Positions 12,945-14,538 of a stretch of 14,538 nucleotides of DNA are shown in pieces. Source of the DNA: an uncultured Clostridia bacterium (GTDB lineage Bacteria > Bacillota > Clostridia > Christensenellales > Aristaeellaceae); contig CALNAU010000204.1 of NCBI GenBank assembly GCA_937874275.1, positions 1 to 14,538 on the forward strand, written 5' to 3'. Position numbers and translations under genes: made by a program. Each line of letters begins with the position of its first letter. Position 1 is the stretch's first letter. The notes under the pieces are model-generated. The model was not told the DNA's origin. It saw only the letters and a list, made by a program, of their open reading frames with translations, and searched no databases.

Positions 12945-13730
12945 ATGCTGAACGCCTTGGAAACGGTGGCAAGGGAGGCAGGCCGCATGATGCTGGACAG
13001 GCAGGAGGCCGCCATCCACCGCAAGGAGGGGCATTATAACTTTGTCACCGAGCGGGATTTGCAAATTCAGGAGTTTTTGCGTGAACGTCTGGCCGCCTTG
13101 CTGCCGGGCAGCCGATTCTTCTCCGAGGAGCAGGACAATGAAGGCCTGAGCGACGACCCCACCTGGATTGTGGACCCCATTGACGGCACCATCAACTACA
13201 TGCGCGGCAGGCGATGCTCCGCCGTGTCAGTGGCGCTGCTGCGCGACCGCAGCCCCGTATACGCCGCAGTATATGACCCGTTTGCCGATGAGATGTTCTC
13301 CGCCGAAAAAGGCGGCGGCTGCCTGCTGAACGGTCAGCCCGTGCAGGTATCAGAGACTTCCTACGAGCAGGCGCTGATTACCGTGGGCACCACCCCCTAC
13401 GAGACGGAGCTGATGCGCCTGGGGATGCAGGCCGCCTATGCCGTCTTGCGAGAAGCAGGCGACATCCGCCGCACCGGCTCCGCCGCGCTGGATTTGGCCT
13501 GGGTCGCCTGCGGCCGCACCGATGCCTTCTTTGAGATGCGGCTCTCTCCGTGGGATTTTGCCGGCGGCGCGCTGCTGGTGCTGGAGGCCGGCGGCCGCCT
13601 GTGTGACCCGCAGCGGGATGCTGTCAACTATGGGCTTCCCTCCCGCATATTGGCCGCCAATCCCCTGTGCTATCAGCCGGTGCTGGACATCCTGCGCCGG
13701 GCCGAGGCCGGCAGCCTTGAGGCGCTGTGA
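12945..13730 (+). CDS. Inositol monophosphatase-family phosphatase
   Basis: A 261-residue Mg2+-dependent sugar-phosphate phosphatase of the IMPase/SuhB/FBPase fold. The metal-binding residues are in place: FFSEEQ (Glu61/62), WIVDPIDGTINY with Asp77 and Asp80 (74-85), and SPWDFAGG with Asp204 (201-208), preceded by the family-typical RRTGSAALDLAWVACGRTDA (175-194). Family members act on inositol phosphate, 3'-phosphoadenosine 5'-phosphate, fructose bisphosphate or histidinol phosphate; sequence alone does not decide. The ATG 12945 has a GGGGAAGGA box. The stop overlaps the GTG start of a PHP-family histidinol-phosphatase by 4 nt, so the pair is probably coupled. That context makes a phosphatase of histidine or inositol metabolism a fair guess but not a demonstrated one. 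Confidence 0.9.
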   Translation: MLNALETVAREAGRMMLDRQEAAIHRKEGHYNFVTERDLQIQEFLRERLAALLPGSRFFSEEQDNEGLSDDPTWIVDPIDGTINYMRGRRCSAVSVALLRDRSPVYAAVYDPFADEMFSAEKGGGCLLNGQPVQVSETSYEQALITVGTTPYETELMRLGMQAAYAVLREAGDIRRTGSAALDLAWVACGRTDAFFEMRLSPWDFAGGALLVLEAGGRLCDPQRDAVNYGLPSRILAANPLCYQPVLDILRRAEAGSLEAL

Positions 13731-14538
13731 ATATCCCGCTGTCGTCCCCTCATGTGCACAGCCAATACTGTGACGGCAAATCCACCGCGGAAGAGATGGT
13801 GCAGGCCGCCATCGAGCGCGGGTTTGTCAGCCTGGGCATCTCCAGCCATGCCACGCAGGATTTTGATCCCGGCTACTGCATGGACGCGGCGAATGAGGAG
13901 GCCTACATCCGCGAAATCAGCGCCCTCAGGCAGCACTATGAAAATCAAATTCGCCTGTGGCTGGGCATCGAGCGGGACGCGTATTCCAACGCCGACCCCG
14001 CCATGTATGACTACGTGATTGCCTCAGCGCACTACCTGCGCCCGGATGGCGATACCTTCAGCGTGGATGGCGATTTGGGCCAGCTGCGCGCAGGCATCGA
14101 CCGCCATTATGGCGGCAACGGCGGAACCATGGCCATCGCCTATTACGCCCTGCTGGGCTGCTATGTGCGCCGGTCGCGTCCCGATATCATTGGGCACTTT
14201 GACCTGGTGATGAAACACAACCGGCAGGGCGAACTCTATGACCCGGACGAGCCGATGGTGATGCGGGCGGCGCTTGCCGCCATGGAGGAGGCCTTTGAGG
14301 GCTGCCGCCTGATGGAGGTCAACACCGGCGCGCTGGCGCGCAGCGCGGCAAGAGCGCCCTATCCCAGCCTGACGCTGCTCAAGCATTGGCGTGGTCTGGG
14401 CGGCGAGGTGATTCTGTCCAGCGACTGCCACAGCGCCCACCAGATCGACGCCGGGTATGAAGAAGGCCTCCGGCTGATGCGGGAGGCCGGCTATGACCGG
14501 ATGCAATACCTGGGTACGGCAGAGCGCCTGTTTGAAAC
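13727..14538 (+). CDS. PHP-family histidinol-phosphatase (HisK/HisJ type), C-terminus cut by the window edge
   Basis: About 270 residues are visible from the GTG at 13727; the gene probably ends only a few codons beyond the edge, since HisK-type proteins are about 260-280 residues. It has all the metal-binding motifs of the PHP fold: HVHSQYCDG near residue 9, SSHAT near 44, GIERD near 83, ASAHYL near 101, GHFD near 162 and SDCH near 237. HisK removes phosphate from L-histidinol phosphate in histidine synthesis; related PHP proteins have other phosphoester substrates. The GTG start overlaps the previous stop (GTGA), with a GAGG at 13719-13722. No other histidine genes are in view, so specificity rests on the overall resemblance to HisK (for example the GHFDLVMKHN stretch). 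Confidence 0.85.
   Translation, partial: MNIPLSSPHVHSQYCDGKSTAEEMVQAAIERGFVSLGISSHATQDFDPGYCMDAANEEAYIREISALRQHYENQIRLWLGIERDAYSNADPAMYDYVIASAHYLRPDGDTFSVDGDLGQLRAGIDRHYGGNGGTMAIAYYALLGCYVRRSRPDIIGHFDLVMKHNRQGELYDPDEPMVMRAALAAMEEAFEGCRLMEVNTGALARSAARAPYPSLTLLKHWRGLGGEVILSSDCHSAHQIDAGYEEGLRLMREAGYDRMQYLGTAERLFE

Overview
The window is a gene-dense piece of a bacterial chromosome with about 60% G+C by eye. It most likely comes from an anaerobic member of the Bacillota, class Clostridia (a gut or digester lineage such as the Christensenellales would fit, but I cannot prove the order). Pointers are a type III glutamine synthetase next to AsnA, a DegV protein, a Rho with a long N-terminal insertion, strong AGGAGG ribosome binding sites, frequent GTG and TTG starts, and sigma-A promoters of the TTGACA/TATAAT kind. 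I see no phage, transposon, CRISPR array, rRNA or tRNA. Most genes are housekeeping or metabolic.

Layout. Positions 1-115 (minus) hold the start of a family 2 glycoside hydrolase, probably a beta-galactosidase, with its own promoter. Facing away from it, 215-1425 (plus) is a translationally coupled pair: a small zinc metallopeptidase-like protein and a COG3910-type ATPase. A 138-bp intergenic stretch with degenerate repeats (1426-1563) separates this pair from a convergent minus-strand operon (3557-1564). That operon encodes a multi-spanning flippase-like membrane protein and a secreted CHAP-domain protein. A divergent promoter region (3558-3775) then starts a four-gene plus-strand operon: yhcH-like, GNAT acetyltransferase, asnA and glnN (3776-7890). 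The last two genes both consume ammonia. The operon ends at a strong hairpin (7924-7963) shared with the convergent minus-strand genes.

From 12832 down to 7979 the minus strand carries a TtcA-like tRNA thiolation protein, a DegV fatty-acid-binding protein with its own promoter, rho, and galM. The galM ribosome binding site overlaps the rho stop codon. At 12833-12944 a perfect 13-bp inverted repeat holds two divergent extended -10 promoters, one for the ttcA-like gene and one for a plus-strand pair. That pair is an inositol-monophosphatase-family phosphatase overlapped by a PHP-family histidinol-phosphatase, which runs off the right edge.

The observations most worth a second look are the roughly 220-residue low-complexity insertion in Rho, the palindrome that places two divergent -10 elements on its arms, the metallopeptidase-ATPase pair, and the repeat-like spacer at 1426-1563. 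I found no convincing new multi-gene system.
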